Shown here in pieces: positions 1 to 12,154 of a stretch of 64,000 bases of DNA. The notes under the pieces were generated by a model. It did no database searches. It saw nothing but the letters and a program-made list of their open reading frames with translations, and had not been told where the DNA came from. The number at the start of each line of letters is the position of its first letter. The first letter of the stretch is position 1. The position numbers were made by a program, and so were the translations under genes. This stretch comes from Portulaca oleracea (Eukaryota > Streptophyta > Magnoliopsida > Caryophyllales > Portulacaceae). Location: assembly GCA_029582165.1 (NCBI GenBank), contig CM055887.1, forward strand, positions 10,777,190-10,841,189. The letters are read 5' to 3'.

Positions 1-98
1 ACAAACGCCAATACCAAAAGGGGGAAAAAAGTTTCTCTAGTACACACCCACATTGTTGACCTAATTCATGCAAACAAGTAAAGAAAACTACAAAATTC

Positions 99-345
99 GA
101 TTCCTACTGGAATTGATGAATGAACAACAACAAAGATCATTTTACCGCATGAAAATGAACCGAATGTCAACCAGAATTCTGAAACTCGTCGTCAGAGTTT
201 AAGCCGTGATCAGTGCTGATCTTCCTGAGAGAGAAAATGGCAGAGACAACAAAAGCTGAGATCGGAAAGAAGAAGAAGAAGAGGAAGAAAAACGTAAGGA
301 GGAGCAAAAGAGGGTTGCGCAGATGCAATTGTTTATTGGGGGGGT
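99..345 (-). promoter_or_regulatory. possible 5' leader of a minus-strand gene off the left edge
   Basis: Read on the minus strand, the segment has a CT-rich tract (262-290, CTTCTTCTTC type), then a possible splice donor (GCG before GTAAAATG, about 138-146) and a possible acceptor (ATTCCAG, about 109-115). This resembles a plant leader with a leader intron. On the plus strand the same DNA holds a 40-codon lysine-rich ORF from ATG 237. Neither reading can be confirmed here, and no protein is recognised. Confidence 0.25.
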
Positions 346-652
346 GTTTTCCTCACTGAAATTGGATCTAGAAGGTCTAAACTCTAACGTCAAAATGAAG
401 AATTTGAAGGCACCTTTCTTTTCCAAGTTTTCAGGCAGTTTTCCATTCCATTTATTTTGTGAAAAGAAAACAATTGTTAATTGTATTTTGTCACGAATCA
501 CGATCGCAAGGAAACGTTAAACATGTCATTTTATGGCTTCGAAAACGGGCATTAATATTCTTCATCATTTCCAACTAGCAATCTTTCATCAGACTTGAAT
601 GCCCCAATTCGTCATACTCATAAAATTTAGTTTTCTCCAATTGATTGAATTA
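346..652. other. intergenic DNA, nothing recognised
   Basis: About 300 bases of AT-rich sequence between the possible leader and the Stowaway MITE. The ORFs on either strand are short and show no family signature. Confidence 0.5.
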
Positions 653-856
653 CTCCCTACGTCCCAAATTAATTGACATTTTAACTAAACTTTGACCGTT
701 AATTATTCATCAATTACAATGAGTTTACAATATTAAACTACTTTCATTGTAATTTTTAATAAAACATCTAACGACGGTAATTTCATATTGGTATTCATTG
801 TAATTTGTTAGTAATTAATATTTAGCCCAGTGTCAATTAATTTGGGACGGAGGGAG
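653..856. mobile_element. Stowaway (Tc1/mariner-type) MITE, 204 bp
   Basis: The left end reads CTCCCTACGTCCCAAATTAA and the right end is its near-perfect inverted copy (TTAATTTGGGACGGAGGGAG). Both ends are flanked by the dinucleotide TA (651-652 and 857-858), the expected Tc1/mariner target duplication. CTCCCTCCGTCCC is the common plant Stowaway terminus. The element is non-coding and would need a transposase supplied in trans. Confidence 0.9.
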
Positions 857-858
857 TA

Positions 859-1187
859 ACCAATTAGGCCCCGTCAAATTCATGAGTAAGTCTAACTTGT
901 CCAAATTTACCAGTTTTTACCTAAATTTACCAAAACTTACCAAACTTAAAAAAACCAAAAAAAATTAATTTTGATATATTGGCATCAATTTGCCAAAAGT
1001 TACCAGAATTTACCAAAAGTTACCAAAAATTATTGAAAGTTACCAAAATTTAACTTTTACCCAACTGTTTTTTACCCATAAATTTACCAATTAGGCCATG
1101 TCAAATTCATGAATTTGTACAAATATTTTTCTTTATTCTATTGTTTGAATCTAATTATCACCTCACTTTAGTTTTGTCCAAATTATC
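859..1187. repeat. reiterated GTTACCAAAA / TTTACCAAAA segment with direct-repeat ends
   Basis: Two near-identical 27-base stretches (CCAATTAGGCC followed by GTCAAATTCATGA) at about 860-887 and 1085-1112 bracket roughly 200 bases of reiterated TTTACCAAAA and GTTACCAAAA units. The reverse complement (TTTTGGTAAC) is also the reiterated unit next to both ends of the Harbinger-type MITE at 1705-2683, so the segment may be a remnant of a related element. No coding content. Confidence 0.5.
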
Positions 1188-1704
1188 TATAATAATTTGA
1201 CTCTAAACCAATATAATTAAGTTAATAAATGAGGTTAATTAGCAGGAAAAAAAACGTTCGCGCATTTCAATTTAGTTAACCTATTGTATTTTTACAAGGT
1301 TCGAGCAGGACATCGACCGTTACACTTTATGCACACTATATTTATATAAATTAATTAGGTGGCGACTGTATTTATATAAATTTGATCTCAGGTCATTTAA
1401 ATCACATATTTGGTTAGATTGTGACAAATCTTGTCGGTCTTGCCAATATTATTATTATTATTATTATTATTATTGTTATTACCATTAAAAATTTTGCCGC
1501 TAGTTTCTTTTTTTTTAATTTTATTTTCTTATCTATTTCAACTTCTCATTTCACTCCAAGTACTCTTTCTGTGTCCAAGTTTCAAAATTAATCGTAACTC
1601 GAGATTTAAACTGATATTTTTTGGGGGTTCCACATAGAACAATAAAAAAATTAGTAGAGAGAATTTGGTTGTAGGATTATATTGGAGTGGGCTATAGTGA
1701 ATAA

Positions 1705-2683
1705 GGGCCTGTAAATTTCACTGTTAAGTGTAAATAAGGTAAATGTTACTTTTGGTAAATTTTGATAATTTTTCATAACTTTTGGAAACTTCTGGTAACT
1801 TTTGGTAAATTTATATAAGTTTAGATATATTTCCGGAAATATGTTATGTTAAATATAAAAAATGAATAATTTAAAAATTTAAAACTTTAAAAATTTAAAA
1901 TTTCGAAAGTAAAAAATAAATAATTAAAATTTTAAATTTATAAAATTTTAAATTATAAAATTTATAAAATTAAAATTTTAAAAATTAAAAAACTAAACGT
2001 AAAAAATTAAAAATTGAAAATTGAAAAAATTTTAAAAATTCACAAAATTTAAAATTTAAAAAATTGAAAAAAAAACTAAAAACTAAAAAAATTTAAAAAT
2101 TTAAAAAGATTTAAATATTTAAAAATTCAAAATTTGAAAAAATTAAAAATTTAAAAAGTTAAAAATTAAAAATATTAAAATATTAAAAATATTAAAATAT
2201 CAAAACATTAAAATATTAAAATATCAAAATATTAAAATATTAAAATATGAAAATACGAAAATTTAAAATTTAAAATTTTAAAAAATTAAAAAATAAAAAA
2301 TAAAAAATAAAAAAAATTAAAAACTAAAAAGTGTAATTAAAAAATTAAAAAATTAAAAAATTAAGAATGAAATTTTTAAATAATTAAATAATTAATAATT
2401 AAAATATCTAAAAATTAACAAATTAAAACTTAAAAATTAAAAAAACTAAAATTAAAATTTTAAAATTTTAAAAAATTAAAAATTGGAAAATTTTAAATTT
2501 TAAATTTTAAAAAATAAAAATTCAAAAAATCATAAATTAAAAATAGATAAAATGAAGATAAAATATTATAATAGTAAATAAATAATTACTTAAATGTAAA
2601 CTTTTGTATTTTGGCAAATTTTGGTAAATTTTGGTAACTTTTGGTAACTTTCGGTAATTTTTGGACGCGAAGTTTACAGGCTC
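1705..2683. mobile_element. PIF/Harbinger-type (Tourist-like) MITE with an almost pure A/T core
   Basis: Ends GGGCCTGTAAATTTCA and (inverted) GAGCCTGTAAACTTCG are flanked by the 3-bp duplication TAA (1702-1704, 2684-2686). The matching site in the 3' LTR (31927-31929) has a single TAA and no insert, which proves the insertion boundary. Subterminal regions repeat TTTTGGTAACTTTTGG. The centre (about 1836-2560) is permuted AAATTTAAAA sequence with almost no G or C. No coding capacity. Confidence 0.9.
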
Positions 2684-4158
2684 TAAAAGACCACACCTAT
2701 CCAATTGTATTTCAATTCCTCAAACCCTTTTTCTTTTATTATCTCTCTTCCTCACTATACTGATTCTTCATCTGACTGTTGCTGCCTCTCTGTCTTGCGT
2801 GTCGACTAGTTGCCCCGTCTCCCTGTTCACCTTCGTTGGCGACTGGGGCTAAACAACGACCACTAGGCACCGGCACGCCTTAGTACCACCACTAGTCTCT
2901 GCTCTTCTTCCTCCTCTCTCTTTTATGGTAATTCAAACCCTAATCCTTCCTTCCAAACCTAACTCCTATTGTATTGATTCAAAATCTGTGATTCTTCCGC
3001 TTTCTTTCTTTTGTGATTCCAATTAGAGGATTGGGTCTGATGTTTTATTTTCAAAAGTAAGCTAAATTGTGAGTGATTAGAGATGGATGACGTGAATTTC
3101 TTGGCTTATGCTTATTGATTTGGAGTGGGTTGGATAAAATACGGTTGCATGTTGAGTTAGCTTGGGCCAAATTACTCTCTGATGTTATAATGGGAAGTGG
3201 GTTATAATGCATGTCGGGAGTTTGTGTGAATTAGATAGAAATATGATGTGTTATGTGAGAATGTGCAAGAACATGAGGTTGTGGAGTTGTAAGCTTTAGT
3301 CATAGCCTCATAGGAGCCTGTATCCAAAAATTCTTGTGCATGAAAAGATCTTACGGACTTGTGATGAATAATGAGTTGGATGTAGGGGTATTTTGCGCAA
3401 AAGCATAATAATATTGGGTGAATGAAGTTAATAAAATAGGTACACTAGTATAGAATACGAGTCTTAATGTAATCTGAATTTTTCGGGCTCAAAATTGACT
3501 TCTCTTGATGAAATTTATAGGTTGAGAGATACCCTAAGCATTAGCTTTCACCCGGGTTTGGAATTGTAGGGTTTCGTGGTATATTGCCCAAGTTATGAGT
3601 GTTTTAATTTGGATCTTAAGCGTTATACGAATTTTCAGATAGGTTAATTAATGAGCTTATTAGGGAGCTAAAGAGGCCTTATTAGCAAAAACGTTGAACA
3701 TAAGATGTGTAGTGTGCCGTACAAGCATTATGGAATTCAAAACCTTAGAAGGTCGGAGTGAAAAGTTCTGATTCAGTCAACTAGGGTTGTTCACCATAAT
3801 AAAACAAAATTTTAATTTTATTGATTAGGACCGCTCTAAGGACACATTTCGTTACCTTCCAAATTCTTTTTGAATTTTTGTCCAACATAAAAATTGTAAA
3901 TCGCATCTCAAGCTTTCCATTGACTACTTGCTTCAATTAGTCTTAAAGAACCCTTCATCTCAAAAATATTAAGTTAATTAATTCGCGATTGTTTTAATTT
4001 ACAAGTGTCTTGGGCAGTCGTGTTGCTCTTCCTAGCTCGGGCCTCTCATATTTCACCTTCGATATACATTTGTAAGGTACGTATAATGCTTGCACCCTTC
4101 TGATTGCAGTTATTTAAAATTTATAAAGTACAAATGTCTATTCCCATGAATAAGTATT

Positions 4159-4290
4159 GGGAAATTTCAAATGGTAGGCACCAACTATTGAGTATTCTAA
4201 ATGGTCAACACCTTTTTAACAAATTCCAAATGGTAGGCTTAATACCAAAATATTTCATTCTGTAGGCTTAAATTGTAACATCCGGTAAGT
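4159..4290 (+). repeat. left TIR of the Pack-MULE
   Basis: Pairs in inverted orientation with about 24190-24323. Similarity runs from the terminus through ACACCTTTTTAA, AAATTCCAAATG and TTCTGTAGGCTTAAATTG, then fades. Confidence 0.88.
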
Positions 4291-4540
4291 ATAAAAAATA
4301 AAAAAAATAAAAAAAGAGGAGGAGAGATTTGGGAATGTACAAATCAAACCATACATCATCAGTATCACTACCTATCACGCAGATCACCATTCCCAAACCA
4401 TACATCACATAGATTTGAAATGAATGTCACCAGTGCCACTACCAATCTCACAATTCTACCCATACATCATCCGTATCACCACTACAATCGGCCGAAAATG
4501 GCCAACATCCAACCATCTTCTTCAGATCTACCCTCAAAAA

Positions 4541-5179
4541 ATGGAGATCGACAACTTCCGTCACCGGAGCACCTCTTCCTTCAACCGCTTCCTCGGTCTC
4601 TTCCGCCCCCCCCCCCCCCCCTCTGCCTCCTCCTCAGCCGTCTCCATTCTTTCCGGCCACGAGCTTTACGAGTTCGTCATCTTCTGGACCGCCGATGACT
4701 CCTCTGGCCTCGGATCCACCTTTCCACTCTCCTGCCGCAAGGTAAGGTTCCGACGAGAGGATAGCTCCGGCATCCTCTCTGCGATCACCGACGAAGTCGA
4801 CCGAAATCACTCCTCTGTGACGCCGGTCCGACCGATTCCGAACCGCAGGCTCAGCCAGCTCCGGTAAGGAAGTTCCGGAACTCCGCGCCGATCAAGGTCC
4901 TGCCGCCGATGATGAGGCTGAGAAAGTTCGATCAGAGGGACGGATTCGACGAGGTGGAGGACGGCAACAACGATGACGACGAGATGATGTCACCGTACGA
5001 GATTTTGGCGATGAAGGACGTTGAAGGAGAGAGATCTGAGGCAGGTATGCAATGCAGTGTGGCAGCAAACCGGATTTCTTGGATTCAGATTTCAACTACT
5101 GTGGATGTGGATGTGGAAGTCCTTGTGTTTTTGTTAGTACTTTCATCTTCACTGAGAAATTGTGGGGGAAAAAAGCAGA
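4541..5179 (+). pseudogene. captured S40/DUF584 (senescence-regulator family) gene fragment
   Basis: An ATG at 4541 opens MEIDNFRHRSTSSFNRFLG, followed by a proline run, FVIFWTADDSS (family ELSE-VFWT box) and SGILSAI (family SGIL-A box). After a frameshift near 4866, RKFRNSAPIKV, an acidic stretch and MMSPYEILA follow (family RKFR-SAPV and PPHEI-A boxes). After another shift come AVWQQTGFLDS and a Gly/Cys tail, the family's NAVWRQTGFLD C-terminus; the preceding LEGVGRTLKGRD motif is deleted. S40 proteins are small nuclear proteins linked to leaf senescence. A 16-base C run (4606-4621) lies in the proline codons. The fragment lies between Mutator TIRs, so it is a captured, decayed copy rather than a working gene. 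Confidence 0.8.
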
Positions 5180-5831
5180 GTATGTGTAACAACCCGTATC
5201 TTTAAGTATCATTTATTTTACTAATTCAATTTTTAATTGTCATTATCGTACATTATTTGATTTACTTAGCTAAGCCTTTCTCTTGAATAATTTAAATAGT
5301 TAATTTTAACTATTATAATTTAATCAATTACACATGTTTTTCATATCTTTGATTGATAAAATAATAAAAGTACTACTTCCTTTTTATTAAAGTAATAAAT
5401 TACTTTCTCAAAATTATTTACTCTATTGATAATAGTTTTTGTCAACTTTAGATATGTGAATTTATTAAAATAAGCTTTTAGCACATGTTTTTCATAAGTT
5501 ATACATAAAAATTTGCTCAAAAATATAATTTTGATTACTCTTGGTTTCACAAAGAGGAGACATAGCTACCACCTCCACCCTTACTTTCTTGTTTCTTCTT
5601 CTTCCCATTGAAGCTATTGACCCCTCTCTTCCATGGCTTCTTTTTTCAACTACCATAGCAAAGTTGAATTGCTCATCTTCTCTTCAATTGACACCACAAC
5701 ACCTCTTATGACTCATCAAAGCTATTAGCCTATAACATTAGCTATAAATAATTTGCAAATATCAATTCAACCATCACCATAATCATCTTCTTCTTCCATC
5801 TCAATTCACCAACACCATCCACCATTATCAC

Positions 5832-6581
5832 TGTTGGGAAAATGATGTTTGACCGGCTTGAATCTTCATCATCTTCACTTGACTTGGATTCTTGATCTTC
5901 TTGCGGTATGTATGACAAGATGGAGATATGACATAATAACCAATGGTAAACTTGTTTGGATATCGCTAAGAGTCATGGTTTCGAACTCATTTTCCTTAAA
6001 AACTATTTACTATACCGTAAATGTTCCGAGGGATAAAACTTAGCTCTTGTTGCACTCAAGACATAGGTTTCTCACTTGATTCTCTCAAATATAGTTGCAG
6101 TCTATATTTGAGAGGATGTGATTATAGAATAGAATAGAAGCTTGTGATGCTCTCAAATGGCTTGGGAATGTCTCCTATTTATAGAGACTTCCACATCTAA
6201 TCCAACCCTAATTACACCTCTTAGTCAAAGACATAATTAAGGTCCTTAATGATGGATTATGACCTTGACTTGGTCAACTAATATAGCTGTTAGAATACAT
6301 ATAATATCGGACTTAATATTGATATCATACACTTAATACATAAGATTATATAGCCGTTAACCATTAAAACAGATTCTGGGGTCCGTGTTGGATCAACACG
6401 GTCCGTGTTGAGCCCAGGATCGTTTTATCTTGCTTTTGGAGACTAACACGAACCGTGTTGGTCTCTTATGGACTCATGTTGATCATATTCTTGATGTTTA
6501 TCTTATATATGATCCTTGTACTTGTTGCACACGATTCCTTATGCTATATAAAATTCTTATACTCTTGAAATAATTCAAACA
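5832..6581 (-). repeat. LTR copy 1 of the LARD-like element (3' LTR on its own strand)
   Basis: 750 bp. It contains an island of the near-palindrome CAACACGGTCCGTGTTG (6380-6460) and a TATA-type CTATTTATAG (about 6174-6184), likely the LTR promoter on the minus strand. Confidence 0.88.
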
Positions 6582-7821
6582 ATCCCCCGCCATTTCAAGA
6601 GTATATAAAAACCCTTGAAATGATCTTACCTAAGGAGTTAACACCCCCGCCATTTGAGATATACCTTAACTTGTAATCACCCGAGAAACCCACAAACATA
6701 TGCATAATGAAAAGTAGATTGCTCCTTGAACTTTTCACTTAGTATATACAAGCCAAAATTGAATCCAAATCACAAAGTAGACATGTCTTTGAACTTTGGA
6801 TTTATATTGATCAACTATACTCGTAATACACATACGTTTGTTTTTAAATATTAGTGCTAGTACTTTGACACTGTTATCCGGCCTTGTGTCCTTATCCTTA
6901 GTAAGTATTTCGGAACTTTAGCCCTAAGTTCCTTTATGCGGCCACAAATTATACTTACATAGGTAAACTTTGTAATATACCGCCCCTATAATTAGGCTTT
7001 CCACAAAGTCTATTAAGAGTGTCACCACTCAACCTCTTGTCATTACAGATATTAAGCATCACTTAACCTGAGATGTATAAAATTGATGCTTCCTACTACT
7101 TTAAACAACTCCGTACTCATTTGAATTTTAGAAATTGGTGGTATTCCAATTCGTAAAGTTGAGTTATTGTTGTGAAGTAGTAGATATTTAGGCTACTTAA
7201 CACATTTCTAACAACAAGGTCCACTAGATATATAATTATATCTTTACCATGACCTTAATAAGAATATCTTCATCATAATATGAACAAACCATCATATTAT
7301 TTTCCGGATATAATCACACTATACCGTGTGTAAACTTGATATGGATCCTCTTATATGCTTATCATCCAAAACACCATGGATACAAACTTGTAAACAAAAT
7401 AACATCGCACTTGACAAACCACTTAACCTTTGATTTATACGAAAATCGAATTTCCAACTTATATGTAATTAAATCATTACATCTCAATCCTTTGCTACAT
7501 ACTTGAGCTATAACTTTAACTCATTGAATAAACAATGATTCATAATCATGAATGATTATCTTGTAGAGTTGTAGAGTATACTATCAAGTGTATGATTAAA
7601 CCATCATATTACCATGGTTATATGCTCTCCTCTTATGTTTAAGTTCACCCTTCAAAACATATAGCTATGAAGACTTAAACATAATACTTAAACTTTATCA
7701 TTACTGAATCCATTGATAAAGATATATCATCATGAATTAGAATGATCAAATGTATAAAAATTATACACTTCTTATGTAGCAAATAAACTTGATATATGCA
7801 TACTCAACTTATGCAAACAAC
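6582..7821. other. non-coding interior of the LARD-like element, first part
   Basis: AT-rich sequence with no ORF of note. Short phrases such as AAACTTGTAA, ACTTATAA and CATGAAT recur at irregular spacing, suggesting decayed reiteration. Confidence 0.6.
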
Positions 7822-8453
7822 TAGAGCTGGGAAAAGCTGACCCAACACGATTACCGACCTGAACCTAACACGATATTAAACGGGTTTAGGTAGAAATTTT
7901 CAACCCGTATAATTAAATGGGTTGACAAGGTAAACCCGTTTAATTAAATGGGTTAGGTTCAGGTCAGGATTTTCGACACGAAAAAATACCTACTTAACCC
8001 GTTTAATTAGGCATGTCACATCGATCATGTCATTTGATCCATAATTATTACCCAATTATACCGTTTATCAATAAATTTATGTGAAAGTTACAGTTAATAC
8101 TCTTTAAAATATATGTAAAACTTGTAATTAAAAGACATCTCCTTATGTATAATTCGAATTATATTACCACGGAAATTGTTGGGTATGATATGTCATTATT
8201 TCGATCCCACAATGAATTATTTTGTATAAGTGAGTTAATGGTTAAATGGGTAAATTGGTAACTTATTCTAACACGTTTACTTAAATGGATAAACAGGTCA
8301 AAATAAGGTCAACCTGTTTAAAATTTAAACGGTAAACGTTTCAATTTCCAACCTGTTTAATAAATGGGTTAGGTTCAGGTCGGAGGATTTTGAACCCGTT
8401 TAAGTTTGACACGAACACGAACCCGACTCAACCTGACCTATTAGCCAGCTCTA
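7822..8453. mobile_element. hAT-type MITE, 632 bp
   Basis: Ends TAGAGCTGGGAAAAGCTGAC and (inverted) TAGAGCTGGCTAATAGGTCA are flanked by a perfect 8-bp duplication CAAACAAC (7814-7821, 8454-8461), the hAT signature. The interior reiterates GGGTTAGGTTCAGGTC and AACCCGTTTAA units in both orientations. Non-coding. Confidence 0.92.
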
Positions 8454-8461
8454 CAAACAAC

Positions 8462-11411
8462 ATAGACCACTCTCAATCATGATTATCCGGAAACCTTGAT
8501 CATAAATTAAACGTTATGAACTTGTAAAACCTCAAAGAATAACCGTTTCCATAATCATGAATTATAGTCTATCACAAGTATACATAATTTCTTATGAAAA
8601 ACTTCCTTATATCCTACTACATGCTCTTATAACAAGGACAATCATGTATTCAACTTATATTTATGAATACATTAAAACACATGAGTAATCATGTTCAATC
8701 TTATACTTATCTAATCATGTTTGTTGCTTTTATATGTCATTACTCAATGAATACATATATGTAAACATATACATATTGACACATAAATCATACAAAAGTA
8801 TGAAATCTTCTCATATATCTTACGCAGTCCATTCACTTATTTCATAAAGAAATTTATCTTATAATGAACTTGCATAAAATCTTAATAAACTCTTATCATA
8901 TTAAAATATGATTGAATAACATGAGAATATAACAATCAAACATATAGATAAAATTATATCCATGTCACTTATGAATAACTTGCATTACCTAAGAACATAG
9001 TAGCAAGTACATGACTTACAACTACTTAAATTAGCATGTAGTAAAATTGGTGATACTTAAGTTTACTAGCATGATCAAACTTATAAACACAATATTAAGT
9101 GAATAAAACTCCACTCATATTTTCTTGTCAAGAATAAAGCATGTTCTTGTCTACTTATATTTCCATGAATAAAGAAAATTAACAATTATGATTCTATATA
9201 CTCATATAATCACATGAATCAATTTTGCACTTAGAAAAACAAGCAAAATTACCTTAAACACTTATAGGATCAAGTGATTATTCTTAAACTTGTCATGCCA
9301 TAAACAACATAGAGCCTATACTTATTTTAATCAAACAAGCCAAAACTTAAGTCCTCTTGGCATGCTTGAATAAATCATAAAACTCTATAAACATTCATAA
9401 ACATGAATCACATGACAAGATACTTGTAAATATGCATGAAAGTCAACAGTTAAATAAATTTCATATTTGACTTGAACTTAGTACAAAAATTCAACGAAAG
9501 ACATACGAAATTTCCTTTGCATAATTAGCTAAGTAAATTAGCCAAATAATCTTATAGGTTCAACTTGTTAGAAATAATCATGAGTCCTTACTTATGCAAC
9601 ATCTTATACTTGTGCAACATCTTGTAAGCATAGAAAGCTTTCTTGTCAAATTTATACATATTATGAATTCTCATACCAGTATTCATATTATGAGTACTTA
9701 ATAATATTTTGAAATAGCCTAGACAACTTGTGTGTATGTACCTTAAACTTATACATACCATTAATCATATAAACATGATTAATCATTTGTCTTTCTTATC
9801 AACTTGTGTACTCTTAAATTTCCAATAGTTAGGAAATTATATTAGCCATTTACAAACTTAATTGTACAAAATAAATCACATATGATTTCTCATATATAAT
9901 TACTTATATGGCTTCTTGTACACAAACTTGCTATTTCATCTTAATTAATAACCACATAATGTTGCCAATAACTTATCCACATATATATGTACTTGTAAAA
10001 TAATGATAATAATAATCTTATTATGCTTTCTTATTACAATACTTATAAGCATAAACATATACTCATGATAATAATAAAAATTTGAACCTTAATGCTCACA
10101 TAACTTATAGTGGATTTCTTAAGACAATAAACAAGCCACTTGTATGCATTCAAATAATTCTCATAAAAAATACACTTATATGCAAAGCCTTATCTTAATA
10201 ACAAATTCATATTTGACTTTCAATTGCATAAACTTATTTCAATCATCAAGAATATAATCATAAACTTGAGATAACCAAATATAATTTCATGGCAACTCAT
10301 AACTTATAAATTAGAACATGATACTTTTGCCAATACTTATATTCTATTTTCATGCTTCAAACTTAATCATGAAATTAACTTAAAAATCATGTTATTAAAC
10401 AATACTTGAACAACAATAAGTAAAACTTTAATCATGAAAGCACTCATACCTATCACTTATAAACATGGAACAAATTTCCAATCATGATATTAATAAAATG
10501 TCTAAACAACTTGTACTCATCCTTTATATTAATATCAAAGCAATAGGCGGAATGAACTTGATGATACTTGAAGATGTGAATAAACATGGAAAAATTCAGC
10601 TTATAAGAAGCAAAATATAATCTTGTTACAATGAATTTCCACATTAAACACCTTAAAAACTTGTAACTTAAAACATCCAACCAAGGAATATTTTAATGAC
10701 AATAATCTCATCCTTATTACTAGTATGAAACTTCCATGTAACTTAATATCATAGCCAACTTAAAACATATGGCTAAAATAAATTTGTAACTTATGTAGGT
10801 GTTCAATGGTGCACTTAATAATAAATAAATAAATAAATAAATATTTACTTTGACTTTTCCTTTGCACCATACTTCAACAACTACTTTATCATGGAATTTC
10901 AATACACTTATCCTTAATGACAATTCTTATAAACCAATTAAACATGTCAAAGGTAGTAAAACACATTCATGCCATTGGTATTAACCTGATAAATTAAGAG
11001 GCAACTTAAACATGGTCAATGCACATGCATATTACCCCCAAATAAACAACAACTTAATTACATTTGACCTTCTTGTAAATGACTTGTTGTTACCTTGCCC
11101 TTAATCCATGTAAACCTCATTACATAATCAAGCAACAATTCCCGTCATGAACATCAAGATCTTGTACTTATATTGCCACTCTTGTGTATCAATTTCTCAT
11201 CTATATAAAACACATATAGATAAACAAATGATTAATAAACTTTTAATCATTAAACTTGCTCAATAAAACTTAATAAACTTATATGAAAATTGATACTAAT
11301 AAACTTGTAAAATATAAATTACTTATCTTTGTAATCCCTCCTTATGAATCTTGGATGTCCAATGTACTCTTAGTCTCCTCCAATCTTGTCTCGTAAAATA
11401 GTTCTTAAGAT
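8462..11411. other. non-coding interior of the LARD-like element, second part
   Basis: Three kilobases of AT-rich DNA with the same recurring ACTTATA, CTTGTAA and CATGAAT phrases. Short minus-strand ORFs at 10453-10680 and 10720-10923 resemble no retroelement protein. Confidence 0.6.
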
Positions 11412-12154
11412 TGTTGGGAAAATGATGTTTGACCGGCTTGAATCTTCATCATCTTCACTTGACTTGGATTCTTGATCTTCTTGCGGTATGTATGAGAAGA
11501 TGGAGATATGACATAATAACCAATGGTAAACTTGTTTGGATATCGCTAAGAGTCATGGTTTCGAACTCAATTTCCTTAAGAACTATTTACTATACCGTAA
11601 ATGTTCCGAGGGATAAAACTTAGCTCTTGTTGCACTCAAGACATAGGTTTCTCACTTGATTCTCTCAAGTATAGCTGCAATCTATATTTGAGAGGATGTG
11701 ATTATAGAATAGAATAGAAGCTTGTGATGCTCTCAAATGGCTTGGGAATGTCTCCTATTTATAGAGACTTCCACATCTAATCCAACCCTAATTACACCTC
11801 TTAGTCAAAGGCATAATTAAGGTCCTTAATGATGGATTATGACCTTGACTTGGTCAACTAATATAGCTGTTAGAATACATATAATATCGGACTTAATATT
11901 GATATCATACACTTAATACATAAGATTATATAGCCGTTAACCATTAAAACAGATTCTGGGGTCCGTGTTGCCTTAACACGACCCGTGTTGAGCCCAGGAT
12001 CGTTTTATCTTGCTTCTGGAGACTAACACGAACCGTGTTGGTCTCTTATGGACTCGTGTTGATCATATTCTTGATGTTTATCTTATATATGATCCTTGTA
12101 CTTGTTCCACACTATGTTATATAAAATTCTTATACTCTTGAAATAATTCCAACA
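11412..12154 (-). repeat. LTR copy 2 of the LARD-like element (5' LTR on its own strand)
   Basis: 743 bp and co-linear with 5832-6581. Differences are scattered substitutions plus a short deletion near 12113. The CACG/CGTG motif island lies at about 11960-12060. Confidence 0.88.

Larger units (their letters stand above)
5832..12154 (-). mobile_element. coding-free LTR retrotransposon, copia-type ends (LARD-like)
   Basis: Two LTRs, 5832-6581 and 11412-12154, about 97% alike by eye, begin TGTTGGGAAAATGATG and end in AATTC-AACA on the plus strand. They are flanked by the direct repeat TTATCAC (5825-5831, 12155-12161). A minus-strand polypurine tract (AATGGCGGGGGAT) abuts the LTR at 6582-6595, so the element runs on the minus strand, where its LTR starts TGTTGGAATTATTTC. 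The 4.8-kb interior (6582-11411) is AT-rich with dense stops in all frames; no gag or pol was seen. A canonical TGGTATCAGAGC primer site was not found. It depends on proteins from elsewhere. Confidence 0.88.

Noticed and set aside
1431..1637. 68-codon ORF rich in leucine
   Set aside because: Produced by a TTA microsatellite inside the LTR; not a membrane protein.
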